NCBI GenBank assembly: GCA_022820675.1
Contig: JAJEFC010000352.1
Coordinates: 1-33,872, forward strand
From: Vicinamibacteria bacterium
Lineage (GTDB): Bacteria; Acidobacteriota; Vicinamibacteria; Vicinamibacterales; UBA8438
Reading direction: 5' to 3'
Length of the DNA stretch: 33,872 bases
Shown: positions 8,455-15,417 of the stretch, piece after piece
Layout of the letters: each line of letters starts with the position of its first letter
How positions within the stretch are numbered: position 1 is the stretch's first letter
Position numbers and translations under genes: made by a program
Notes under the pieces: model-generated
Seen by the model: the letters and a program-made list of their open reading frames with translations, nothing else
The model's database searches: none
Told to the model about the DNA's origin: nothing

Positions 8455-9663
8455 ATGACCTCACGACGCCGCACAATCCACCTGCTCGCCCGGCGGCTGC
8501 CCGCGGCCGGCCTGCTCGCGGCCCTGGCCGCCGCCGCCTTCTGGATGGCCGCGCCCGAGGCGCAGGCGCCGGCCTCCGCTCCGGAGTACCGCGTCGACCC
8601 CTTCTGGCCGAAGCCGCTGCCCACGACGACCGACGCCGACGGTCTCGCCCGCCAGTGGGTGACGGGCATGGTGGGGGCGAGCTGCATCGACTCGCACGAC
8701 CACGTCATCACCGTCAACCGGGGCTTCCTGCCCGGCGGCCTCCTGCCGCAGGAGGGCTCGCAGTCGGTCCCCTCGCCGCCCGTCATTCTGTACGACACCG
8801 ACGGCAACGTGGCCGGAAGCTGGGGCGACCCGACCCTCACCGAGGCGGGGGCGGCGGCGGTGCTGCCCCACGGCATCCACGGCTGCGCGACCGACGAGAT
8901 GGACAACATCTGGATCGCGGGCAACTCGGACGGGGTGGTGCAGAAGTGGACCCACGACGGGTCGGAGATGCTGTTGCAGATCGGCACCAAGGGGCTCTGC
9001 GACGGCCCGCCCACCCTGAACCCCGACTCGCCGCACCCGACCTGCGGCGAGCCCGGCAACAACAGCAGCCGCACCCTGCTGAACGCGCCGGCGGACATTG
9101 CCGTGGACCCCAACCCGGACCCGGTGACCGGCGAGCCCGGCTCGGTGTACATCGCGGACGGCTACGGCAACCACCGCATCGTGGTCTTCGACCGCGAGGG
9201 CAACTACCTGCGGCAGTGGGGCTCGGCCGGCAGCGGCGACGGGCAGTTCGTCGAGGGGGGCGGCGGGCACCCGCACTGCGTGGTGCTCGGGAACGACGGC
9301 CTCGTCTACGCCTGCGACCGGGGCCAGAACCGCATCCAGGTGTTCGACCGCGAGGGCAACCTGCAGCGCATCGTCCGCATCGACCCCGCGGAGTACGGCG
9401 AGGCGACCCTGCGGGCCACCGACATCGAGCTCTCCCGCGACCCCGAGCAGCGCTTCATGTTCGTCGTCGACCTCGGCAGCAACCGCATCTGGATTCTCGA
9501 GCGCGAGAGCGGCGACATCGTCGGCAGCATCGGCGGGTCGGGGCACATGGCCGGCGAGTTCACGTTCCCCCACACCGTCGTCACCGATTCCGACGGCAAC
9601 CTCTACGCGGCCGAGACCATCGGCGGGCGCCGCAACCAGAAGTTCGCCCTGGTGAGCGACTGA
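8455..9663 (+). CDS. Exported NHL-repeat beta-propeller protein
   Basis: A protein of 402 residues starting at ATG 8455, 5 bp after an AAGGAG ribosome site; longer in-frame starts upstream lack one. The N-terminus is basic, then hydrophobic, ending AAPEAQA (about residue 40), indicating export. The body has NHL blades: VYIADGYGNHRIVVFDREGN, VYACDRGQNRIQVFDREGN, MFVVDLGSNRIWILERESG and LYAAETIGGRRNQKF. The family resembles the six-bladed propeller of peptidyl-alpha-hydroxyglycine amidating lyase, but whether the Zn/Ca ligands are kept cannot be decided by eye. Proteins of this type are abundant and mostly uncharacterised in Acidobacteriota. A role in periplasmic ligand binding or lyase chemistry is possible. 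Confidence 0.88.
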   Translation: MTSRRRTIHLLARRLPAAGLLAALAAAAFWMAAPEAQAPASAPEYRVDPFWPKPLPTTTDADGLARQWVTGMVGASCIDSHDHVITVNRGFLPGGLLPQEGSQSVPSPPVILYDTDGNVAGSWGDPTLTEAGAAAVLPHGIHGCATDEMDNIWIAGNSDGVVQKWTHDGSEMLLQIGTKGLCDGPPTLNPDSPHPTCGEPGNNSSRTLLNAPADIAVDPNPDPVTGEPGSVYIADGYGNHRIVVFDREGNYLRQWGSAGSGDGQFVEGGGGHPHCVVLGNDGLVYACDRGQNRIQVFDREGNLQRIVRIDPAEYGEATLRATDIELSRDPEQRFMFVVDLGSNRIWILERESGDIVGSIGGSGHMAGEFTFPHTVVTDSDGNLYAAETIGGRRNQKFALVSD

Positions 9664-9715
9664 CCGGCGGCGGCCGCGCCGAGAGCCCCGGAACACGGGG
9701 TGAACCCCGGCCTCC

Positions 9716-9749
9716 TTGCCACCGGGAGTGCGGCCGACTACAATAGTCG
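9716..9749 (+). promoter_or_regulatory. Promoter with inverted-repeat operator of the RHH/MazF module
   Basis: TTGCCA (9716-9721), a 17-bp spacer, and TACAAT (9739-9744) each match five of six sigma-70 consensus bases. The -10 sits inside a perfect inverted repeat, CGACTA-CAA-TAGTCG (9735-9749). The antitoxin ATG follows at 9757, so the leader would be only a few bases. Binding of the RHH antitoxin at this repeat is inferred. Confidence 0.7.
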
Positions 9750-9756
9750 CAGCCAC

Positions 9757-10014
9757 ATGAAGACAATATCGATCACCATAGACGAGCCGTTGCTGGGCCA
9801 CGTGGACCGCGCGGCAAGGACCGCCGGCAAGACGCGTTCCGAGCTGTTCCGCCAGGCGCTGCAGGACTGGCTGAACGCTCAACGCCGGTGCCGGCAGGTC
9901 GCCGAAGACCGGGCCGGCTACGAGGCCCATCCGGTCGGTCCGGACGAGTTCGAGGGTCTGATCGCGGCTCAGGCGGTGGAGCCGCCCGCCCCCGAGGACG
10001 GGGACGACTGGTGA
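9757..10014 (+). CDS. Ribbon-helix-helix antitoxin of a MazEF-type module
   Basis: A protein of 85 residues starting at ATG 9757, chosen because the RHH strand MKTISITIDEPLL begins there and the promoter/operator lies directly upstream. The RHH domain covers about 1-45 (DRAARTAGKTRSELFRQALQ), as in CopG/MazE-like transcriptional repressors. The acidic C-terminal tail (about 55-85, ending PAPEDGDDW) is the likely toxin-neutralising segment. The stop overlaps the toxin GTG start (10011-10014), a standard coupled arrangement. It is expected to autoregulate from the inverted repeat at 9735-9749. Confidence 0.88.
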   Translation: MKTISITIDEPLLGHVDRAARTAGKTRSELFRQALQDWLNAQRRCRQVAEDRAGYEAHPVGPDEFEGLIAAQAVEPPAPEDGDDW

Positions 10015-10325
10015 GGCGCGGGGAGATCTGGATGTTCAGGTTCGCGCCGCCGGACAAGCAACGCCCGGTGCTGCTGCTGACCCGTTCCGACATGATCCCG
10101 GTGCTGAACAGCGTCACCGTCGCCCCGCTCACCCGCACCGTCCGCGGCGTCGCCTCCGAAACGGTGGTGGGGGTCGAGAGCGGCCTGAAGACCACGTCCG
10201 CCATCAACCTGCATCATGTCATCACCGTCCCCAAGGCCGGCCTTCGCCGCTTCGTCGGCTCCGTTTCTCCGGCGGTGCTGGCGAAGGTCCGCGCGGCGCT
10301 TCTGTTCGCTCTCGGCTTCGACTGA
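10011..10325 (+). CDS. mazF: MazF/PemK-family endoribonuclease toxin
   Basis: A protein of 104 residues starting with GTG 10011, which overlaps the antitoxin TGA by 4 bases. Family motifs are clear: RRGEIWMFRF at the N-terminus, KQRPVLLLTR, VTVAPLTRTVRG, SGLKTTSAINLHHVITV, and a closing helix LAKVRAALLFALGF. MazF toxins are ribosome-independent mRNA/tRNA endonucleases with an SH3-like fold; the conserved Arg in QRPVLLL and the Ser/Thr in TTSAIN correspond to the active site. Length and motifs are complete, so it looks functional. The cleavage sequence cannot be deduced. Confidence 0.93.
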   Translation: MRRGEIWMFRFAPPDKQRPVLLLTRSDMIPVLNSVTVAPLTRTVRGVASETVVGVESGLKTTSAINLHHVITVPKAGLRRFVGSVSPAVLAKVRAALLFALGFD

Positions 10326-10441
10326 CGAGGCGACTTGGCGGCGCGACCACCCGGCATGCCCTCCTACAGTTGTGATTCGCTTGCCCATCCAACCCTGCCG
10401 GGAAGTGTGCACCGTTCTGCGGCGGAACTTCCGCGGTCGCG

Positions 10442-10470
10442 TTGTCGGGCGGATCGCGTTGCGATACGAT
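10442..10470 (+). promoter_or_regulatory. Possible sigma-70 promoter upstream of the HEAT-repeat gene
   Basis: TTGTCG (10442-10447) and TACGAT (10465-10470) are separated by 17 bp. They lie about 145 bp before the HEAT-repeat gene, within the 289-bp gap after the MazF toxin. Both hexamers match consensus only partially, so this is tentative. Confidence 0.35.
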
Positions 10471-10614
10471 GGCCTCGTCCATGCCTGTCACGGGGGACTC
10501 CGGAGTGCTCTTCGAGCGCCGGAAGACGTCTGGCAGTCATGGACGCTTCTGCGCAGGAGGCCGCGCCGACACCGCCGCCCGCACCCCGGACTTCCCGACT
10601 GACGGCCGCCCGCC

Positions 10615-11112
10615 ATGAGCACCCGCTATGAAGAGCTCGCCGCCGGGCTGAACGGGACGGACTTCTACACGCACGTCCTGGCCCTGGCGCGCAGCGGCGT
10701 CGACGCGCTCCCCGCCGTCCACGCGGCGATGAGCCACTCCGACTGGCGCATCCGCCGCGGGTGCGCGGCGGTGCTCGGCTACACCGACGACGTCGAGTCG
10801 CTGCGCCGGCTCGCGCTCCTGACCCGCGACCCCAGGAAGAAGGTGCGCAAGATGGCCGTCCTCTCGCTCGGCCTCGGCCGGATGCTGCGCAAGGACGACC
10901 GGGACCCCATCGATCCCGTACCCCATCTCGCCCACAGCGCCCTGCACGACCCGTCGGTGCGGGTCCGCCGCGTCGCCGTCCTCACCCTCCTCCTCCAGCC
11001 GCCGGCGCGCCGCGTTGCGAGGCTCCTGCGCAAGGTGCTCGCGACCGAGCAGGACGAGAAGGCGCTTCGCGTTGCGGGATGGGGGCTCCGGCAGCAGGAG
11101 AAGCGCGGCTAG
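10615..11112 (+). CDS. HEAT-repeat protein
   Basis: A protein of 165 residues made almost entirely of paired amphipathic helices with HEAT/PBS-lyase-type repeats: SDWRIRRGCAAVLGYTDD, DPRKKVRKMAVLSLGLGRM, DPSVRVRRVAVLTLLL and EQDEKALRVAGWGLRQQEK. No signal peptide or catalytic motif is visible, so it is probably a cytoplasmic protein-protein interaction scaffold. It is highly basic. It stands alone between two toxin-antitoxin loci, 289 bp after the first and 177 bp before the next. No function is assigned. Confidence 0.8.
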   Translation: MSTRYEELAAGLNGTDFYTHVLALARSGVDALPAVHAAMSHSDWRIRRGCAAVLGYTDDVESLRRLALLTRDPRKKVRKMAVLSLGLGRMLRKDDRDPIDPVPHLAHSALHDPSVRVRRVAVLTLLLQPPARRVARLLRKVLATEQDEKALRVAGWGLRQQEKRG

Positions 11113-11254
11113 CAGTGCCCTGATCGCGACAGCACCATGACCGTCTCGAGTTGGCGCTGGCTCGACGGCCTCGGAGCGCGGCGACGCGGATGCCGGAGGG
11201 GGCCGCGCCATAGTGGCCGGGGAAGGGCGGTTCGCCGGCAACGCGACCCCTTTC

Positions 11255-11276
11255 TTGACGCACAACGATTCATCGT
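11255..11276 (+). promoter_or_regulatory. Possible promoter and operator of the Phd-type antitoxin
   Basis: TTGACG (11255-11260) matches the -35 consensus at five of six positions. A perfect inverted repeat ACGAT-TC-ATCGT (11265-11276) follows, ending 13 bp before the antitoxin ATG (11290). The -10 is weak (TCTAAG or TAAGAG around 11276-11283). The layout mirrors the other two toxin-antitoxin loci in this window. Confidence 0.5.
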
Positions 11277-11289
11277 CTAAGAGTAGTGC

Positions 11290-11592
11290 ATGAAGACCAT
11301 CGCTTCACGGACGCTGGCGGCGAGCCCCGGGCAGGTGTGGGCCGCCCTCGAAAGAGAGGGCGCCCTGGTGGTCACCAAGGACGGGGTCCCACGGAGCATC
11401 ATGGTGCCGACCAGCGACGCCACGCTCGTCGAGGACATCCAGGAGATAGTGTTCGCACGCGCGCGCAAGGCGGTCCGCGAGATTCGGACGCGCGCCGCCG
11501 AGACCGGCGCCGCCGACGTGACGCAAGGCGACATCGAGCGGGAGATCGAGGCGGCCCGGCAGGCGCGCAGGCAGAGGGTCCGGCGTGGATGA
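11290..11592 (+). CDS. Phd/YefM-type antitoxin (orphaned)
   Basis: A protein of 100 residues. The N-terminus has the Phd/YefM pattern: short strand KTIASRTLAASPGQVWAALE, then GALVVTKDGVPRSIMVPTSD, equivalent to the LVVTxxGxPxAVLV strand of the family. The C-terminal half is a long charged helix (about 50-100, Arg/Glu-rich) of the toxin-binding type. The stop overlaps an ATG (11589) that begins a PIN-toxin reading frame, as expected for an antitoxin-toxin pair. That toxin is cut off after about 27 codons, so this antitoxin now lacks its cognate partner locally. It may still repress its own promoter or counter a related toxin elsewhere. Confidence 0.82.
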   Translation: MKTIASRTLAASPGQVWAALEREGALVVTKDGVPRSIMVPTSDATLVEDIQEIVFARARKAVREIRTRAAETGAADVTQGDIEREIEAARQARRQRVRRG

Positions 11593-11670
11593 CCCGCCCG
11601 TCCGTGGTCGTGAACACCAACGTCCTGGTTCCCTCTTTCTGTCACCCTTCGGGCCGCCCGGCCGCGGTTA
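11589..11670 (+). pseudogene. 5' remnant of a PIN-domain toxin gene
   Basis: The frame opened by ATG 11589 (ATGA overlap with the antitoxin stop) reads MTRPSVVVNTNVLVPSFC and continues as HPSGRPAAV. This matches the start of PIN toxins (VVLDTNVLVSALL, then SPxGxPAxV), with the first catalytic Asp replaced by Asn. Homology stops at about 11670. The same frame then continues as meaningless Arg-rich sequence antisense to the neighbouring barrel gene until 11807. The rest of the toxin, about 110 residues including all other catalytic acids, is absent. The break falls exactly where the oppositely oriented barrel gene ends (stop at 11668-11670), suggesting a deletion junction. Confidence 0.75.
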
Positions 11671-12300
11671 CCACCACCACGAGATGCCGACAGCGAGCCG
11701 GACCGAGGCGGCGTCGACATCGAGCGGGGCGGCCGGCCGGCCGTGCGCCCCGTGCGCCGGGACGTCGCCCGCGGGAACGTCCTCGAACGTACCCTGACCC
11801 CACTTGACGTTCACGTCGAGGGCCCGCGACTCGGACAGGTAGATGAGGAGTCCGCCGCCGACGCCGAGTATCGGCATGCTCCTGAAGTCGGCAGCCCGTT
11901 CGTCCTTCTCGATCACGTCGGTCACCGGCCAGAGCGTCAGGGCGAGGTCGCCGTAGGGAACCCACCGGCGGGGGCCACGGGCCAGGTGCAGCCTCACGCC
12001 GAGGTCGACGTAGCCGAAGGTCACGCTGTCGAAAGCCTCGAGCCCGCGGGTGTCGATGGCCGCGTAGGCCACGCCCACGTACGGGGCGACGACGGGGTTG
12101 AGGCCATGACCGATCCGGGCGCCCACGAGCGCCGCGCCGTCGCTCGGATCGCCCCCGAACGAGACGGCCGCCGCACCGGAATGCACACCCGCCATCCATC
12201 CTTGCGTCCTGGGCGGCTGGGCGCTGCCCTCGACCACGCACCCGAGGCAGAGGATCGGCAGCACGATGCGGCCGAATCGCGAGCGGCTCGAAGTGAACAT
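11668..12300 (-). CDS. Small outer-membrane beta-barrel protein
   Basis: About 210 residues, starting at ATG 12300, with GGAAG 6 bp upstream; ATG 12306 is two codons earlier and equally in frame. A signal peptide is visible (MFTSSRSRFGRIVLPILCLG, then CVVEGSAQ). The mature part alternates short amphipathic strands and turns (VGARIGHGLNPVVAPYVGVA, FGYVDLGVRLHLARG, WVPYGDLALTLWPV, ILGVGGGLLIYLSES, RALDVNVKWGQG). It ends in strand VRLAVGISWWW, whose terminal aromatic residue is the outer-membrane insertion signal. This fits an eight-stranded OmpA/OmpW-like barrel. Its upstream region carries the hairpin repeats at 12425-12700. No substrate is inferred. Confidence 0.75.
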   Translation of the reverse strand: MFTSSRSRFGRIVLPILCLGCVVEGSAQPPRTQGWMAGVHSGAAAVSFGGDPSDGAALVGARIGHGLNPVVAPYVGVAYAAIDTRGLEAFDSVTFGYVDLGVRLHLARGPRRWVPYGDLALTLWPVTDVIEKDERAADFRSMPILGVGGGLLIYLSESRALDVNVKWGQGTFEDVPAGDVPAHGAHGRPAAPLDVDAASVRLAVGISWWW

Positions 12301-12967
12301 GCTCATCTTCCGTCTGGCGGCCGCCGAGGCGGCCTCACGAGCGAGAGCCGCCGATGGCGGCGTGGCGGCCTGAACCCGGCGTCGAGCCGGGTCTGGCGGA
12401 TCGTCGCCAGCGACTCCGAACGATGCATGGATGGTGCCAGCCGGATGTGCACGTCGTCGGTGCCGGCGCCGCAATGTCTCGAGCCGACGACAAGTCGGCC
12501 GAAGACGACCACCTGCAACGGCGCCGCGGGGGCATGGATGATGCCAGTTGGCGAATGTGCACGTCGGTGCCGGTGCCGCAGTCTCTCGGGCCGACGACAA
12601 GTCGGCCGAAGACCGCCACCCGCAGTCGCACCGCGTCAGCATGAGCGTCACCTCGGGGCCGATGACAAGTCGGCGAAAATCGGCGAAGAGAAGACGGCGG
12701 CCACACCGCCTTCATCGGCTACCGGACATTTGATGTTCACCCCATGCGCATGACACGTACGACTGCTGTGGCCTCCCTGCGCCGAGCGCCATGCGTGCGG
12801 TCACTACTCCTGCCCCGACCCCTCGTTCGACCGTGCGGAGCACGAAACGTGAGCCGCGCCGGGTTCGGACTCGCGCACTCTGGCATCCCCGTTGCAGGAA
12901 TCTCGGCGGCCGGGGAGCGCCAGGGATCGTCCGACCGGCGTGCTTCCACCGGCGAAGGAGGAGCAGG
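12301..12967. other. Divergent intergenic region holding hairpin repeats
   Basis: This 667-bp gap separates two divergent outer-membrane protein genes. Its central part is filled by the imperfect 107-bp repeat described separately. The right part (about 12745-12967) contains only short frames without homology, and a strong GAAGGAGGAG ribosome site directly before ATG 12968. No convincing gene was found. Confidence 0.5.
12425..12700. repeat. Imperfect 107-bp direct repeat carrying hairpins
   Basis: Unit A starts at 12425 and unit B at 12532 (both begin GCATGGATG), giving a 107-bp period. A shortened third unit ends near 12690. Each unit contains the core CCGACGACAAGTCGG at 12484, 12591 and, with one change, 12659. 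This core is an inverted repeat with a GACAA loop. Unit B has a 7-bp perfect stem, GGCCGAC/GTCGGCC. Divergence between A and B is mostly substitutions and small indels, so the repeat is not brand new. It lies in the 5' region of the leftward barrel gene. Its function is unknown. Confidence 0.8.
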
Positions 12968-13897
12968 ATGCAGATGGGTCACATCGTTCGACGCGCCGCC
13001 GCCCTGATGGCGGTGACGGGGGCCGTGGGCGGATCCGCGGCCGGCGCGCAGTCGTTACCGACCGACGGGCGGAAGGGGGTCGCGGGCGGATCCGCGGCCG
13101 GCGCGCAGTCGTTACCGGCTGACGGGCGGAAGGGGGTCGTGGATGGATCCGCGGCCGACGCGCAATCACCGGCTGACGCGTGGAAGGGGGTCTGGGGCGG
13201 ATTGTTGCCGGCCAACAGGGAGGAGCTGTCGGGCGGGCGGGCGCCGCGTCCCGGTCGCGCCCCGGTCGAAGCGCGGGGCGGGCGCCCGGAGCGAAGCGCG
13301 CAGGGCGACCAGCCACCGCCGGCGACGTACTTCGACGGCGGGAGCCTCCATCTCGCCCTCGGGGCCGCGTCGTTCTGGCAGCAGCCCACGGCCCAGCCGG
13401 AAGCGGCGACGTTCCTGTCCGCGGGCGTGCACCTCAGCCGTTCTCTGGCCGTCGTCGGCGAGATGGGGAGGGGATGGTGGGCGGACGGCCGCCTGGAGGC
13501 GCCGGCCGGAGCCGGGACGGCGGCGGCGTGTCCCGACATCCGGGCGGGGTTCCACACCTTCATGGGCGGCGTGCAGTACCGGCTGCCCCGCGTCCGGCGC
13601 AGCACGCGGTTCGTCCGGGTCCTCGCCGGCCGCGCGTCGTTCGCCGGGACGGCGAGAGAGCTGCACGACGGCGTGTACACGGGCTGCCTCGACGCCTTCT
13701 CCTCGGGATGGGCCCTGGCCGCCGGCGCGGGCGTGGACTTCCACCTCACCGATCGACTCGCGCTCCGCGTCGCGGCGGACTACCGGCGGGTCGCCATCCC
13801 GTCGCTCGAAGGGACGGAGCAGGTGTTCATGAGGAACGACGCCGATCGTCATCTCGGCATGATGCGGGTTGCGGTGGGTTTCGCCCTCGGCATCTGA
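12968..13897 (+). CDS. Outer-membrane beta-barrel protein with amplified signal-peptidase region
   Basis: A protein of 309 residues starting at ATG 12968, preceded by a strong GGAGGAG ribosome site. The signal peptide is about 1-28 (ALMAVTGAVGGSAAGAQS). The segment GGSAAGAQSLPTDGRKGV is then repeated about three times by a 57-bp tandem repeat, followed by a Pro/Arg/Gly-rich linker (about 75-115). The C-terminal 195 residues look like a barrel: SLHLALGAASFWQQ, VHLSRSLAVVGEMGRGW, FHTFMGGVQYRLPRV, VLAGRASFAG, GWALAAGAGVDFHLTDRLAL and the final MMRVAVGFALGI. Two cysteines (in AACPDIRAG and TGCLDAF) may form a disulphide. It probably sits in the outer membrane; its role is unknown. Confidence 0.78.
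   Translation: MQMGHIVRRAAALMAVTGAVGGSAAGAQSLPTDGRKGVAGGSAAGAQSLPADGRKGVVDGSAADAQSPADAWKGVWGGLLPANREELSGGRAPRPGRAPVEARGGRPERSAQGDQPPPATYFDGGSLHLALGAASFWQQPTAQPEAATFLSAGVHLSRSLAVVGEMGRGWWADGRLEAPAGAGTAAACPDIRAGFHTFMGGVQYRLPRVRRSTRFVRVLAGRASFAGTARELHDGVYTGCLDAFSSGWALAAGAGVDFHLTDRLALRVAADYRRVAIPSLEGTEQVFMRNDADRHLGMMRVAVGFALGI
13028..13201 (+). repeat. 57-bp in-frame tandem repeat
   Basis: Units start at 13028, 13085 and 13142 (the third is one codon shorter), with a partial fourth from 13196. Each encodes about 19 residues of the form GGSAAGAQSLPxDGRKGV. Units 1 and 2 differ at only a few positions; unit 3 has diverged more (DGSAADAQSPADAWKGVW). All indels are multiples of three, so the reading frame is kept. 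Confidence 0.93.
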
Positions 13898-14096
13898 GTG
13901 GTTCGGAGGCGCGGGAACCCGATGCGGCACATCCGACCGGCCCACCTGCAAGGAGACGCCGACCTTGGACCGACGTGCCCGGCGGGCACAAGCCCCGGTG
14001 CCCACAACCGAACCCGGTCGACACGTGTGCCGCCATCTGGCTCGCGCCGCCGCTCCTGGATTGCGACGCCCAGCGCCACGTGCGGGTCGTTGCATG

Positions 14097-14123
14097 CTGA
14101 CGCTGCGGCGCGCTCCGCGTCAG
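14097..14123. terminator. Possible hairpin between convergent genes
   Basis: CTGACGC (14097-14103) pairs with GCGTCAG (14117-14123) around a 13-nt GC-rich loop. It overlaps the stop codon of the leftward sialidase-like gene and lies 200 bp after the rightward barrel gene. There is no U-tract, so terminator function is uncertain. Confidence 0.3.
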
Positions 14124-15163
14124 GGCGCCTTCGGTATCAGCTCGAACGTCACCGTCGCGTGGCGGATGCGGCGGCGGTTCCACGTGTAGGTGATCTGCAA
14201 GTCCCCGTCCGCGTCCTGGATCATCGCGGGGTACGAGAGCTCGCCGCGCTCGCCCTCGGCGAGCTCTTCGACGACGAGGAAGTCGCGCCACGTGACCCCG
14301 TCGTTGAACGACACGGCGAGTGAGAGCGGCGTTCGCCGGGTGGTCGAGGGGTTGTAGATCAGGATGGAGCGCCCGTCGTCGAGCCGGAGGGCGTCGATGC
14401 CGGCGCCGGGATGATCGAGGTCGGTGAGCCGTAGCGGCTCCCAGGTGCGGCCGCCGTCCCGCGAGAGCGACGTCGCGATCTTCCCCATGCGGTTCGTCCG
14501 GAAGAACGCGCGGACCACCCCGGGCGCGACCTCCAGCAGCGTGGGCTGAATGGTCCCGCGGCGGTCGCGCTCCCGGTCGCCGAACAGGATGGGACCGTGC
14601 TTGCTCCACGATTCGCCGCCGTCGCTGCTGATCTCCATCCACGACGACCACGTCCGGTAGCTCTCGAGCGACGTGCCCGCGAGGATGTCGCCGTTCGCGA
14701 GCCGGATCGGCTTGGCCCGCACCGGCCCCAGCATGCCGGCCGGCAGCCACACCGGGTCGGACCACGCCTCGCCGGACGTGGTCGAGGTCATGTACGCCCC
14801 GCTCCACGACCGGGGGCTCGGGCCGATCTTGAAGTAAAGGTGGATGGCGTCGCCCGCGCCGCGGAAGAGCACGGGGTTCCAGGCCGGCTGATCCGGCTCC
14901 TTGTAGAGCTGGCGCGGGGGCGACCACTCGCCGCCCTTGGGCCGTCGCGAGGACCACACGCCGACGTCGGGACGCCCTTCGCCCGAGCCGCCGAACCACG
15001 CCGCGACGAGCGAGCCGTCGGGCGCCTCGACGATGGTCGAGGCGTGGGCGCGCGGAAAGGGCGCCTCGTCCCAGACGAAGCGCAACGTGGGCTCGGGCGG
15101 CTGCGCGCCCGCGATGGTTGCGAGGGCCAGGCCGAAAAGCGCCAGGGTCGCCCACGTCCGCAT
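14120..15163 (-). CDS. Exported BNR-repeat sialidase-like protein
   Basis: A protein of 347 residues starting at ATG 15163, which begins a signal peptide (MRTWATLALFGLALATIAGA). The remainder is a sialidase-type six-bladed propeller (BNR_2-like) with Asp-boxes of the S/TxDxGxxW type: SSDGGESWSKHG, SRDGGRTWEPLRL and SFNDGVTWRDF. It also has ASTIVEAPDGSLVAAWFGGS near the N-terminus and GRSILIYNPSTTRRTPL near the C-terminus. Family members include exo-alpha-sialidases and many uncharacterised neuraminidase-like secreted proteins. The catalytic Arg triad, Tyr and Asp were not confirmed by eye. It is a single gene, convergent with the barrel gene and divergent from the next small envelope gene. 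Confidence 0.88.
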   Translation of the reverse strand: MRTWATLALFGLALATIAGAQPPEPTLRFVWDEAPFPRAHASTIVEAPDGSLVAAWFGGSGEGRPDVGVWSSRRPKGGEWSPPRQLYKEPDQPAWNPVLFRGAGDAIHLYFKIGPSPRSWSGAYMTSTTSGEAWSDPVWLPAGMLGPVRAKPIRLANGDILAGTSLESYRTWSSWMEISSDGGESWSKHGPILFGDRERDRRGTIQPTLLEVAPGVVRAFFRTNRMGKIATSLSRDGGRTWEPLRLTDLDHPGAGIDALRLDDGRSILIYNPSTTRRTPLSLAVSFNDGVTWRDFLVVEELAEGERGELSYPAMIQDADGDLQITYTWNRRRIRHATVTFELIPKAP

Positions 15164-15394
15164 GATCTCACCCGTCCCCTCCTGCCTGCGACCCCGCCTC
15201 GACGGGGACCGTCGCAGAGCACCTCGCTGCCAGGTCGAAGCCGACTGCCCGCCCGCATGACGACCAGCGGGACCGGCGGCCGGGTTCTCGGCTTTCTCCA
15301 CCGAATCATAGTCGAAGCGGCGCCACGGAACCTTCCGAATCCGGCGGCATTCCCACCGCACGTACCGGCCCGAATCCGCAGACCCGCGCCGTGG

Positions 15395-15400
15395 TACACT
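15395..15400 (+). promoter_or_regulatory. Candidate -10 element
   Basis: TACACT preceded by GTGG lies 17 bp before ATG 15418. The same hexamer (25082-25087) lies 7 bp before another gene in this window. No matching -35 is visible at normal spacing. Confidence 0.3.
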
Positions 15401-15417
15401 GCACCAGAGGCTGATCG

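Noticed and set aside
8461..9930. Leftward 489-residue frame
   Set aside because: It is the antisense shadow of the NHL-repeat gene; the NHL blades prove the rightward frame is coding.
11589..11807. A 72-residue toxin-like protein
   Set aside because: Only the first about 27 codons resemble a PIN toxin; the remainder is antisense to the barrel gene, so it is called a remnant.
12425..12700. Possible CRISPR array
   Set aside because: The units are 107 bp and imperfect with no constant-length spacers, and no cas gene is nearby.
12744..13007. Rightward 87-residue frame before the repeat-bearing barrel gene
   Set aside because: There is no ribosome site, its composition is Arg/Pro/Cys-rich, and it overlaps the well-supported start at 12968.
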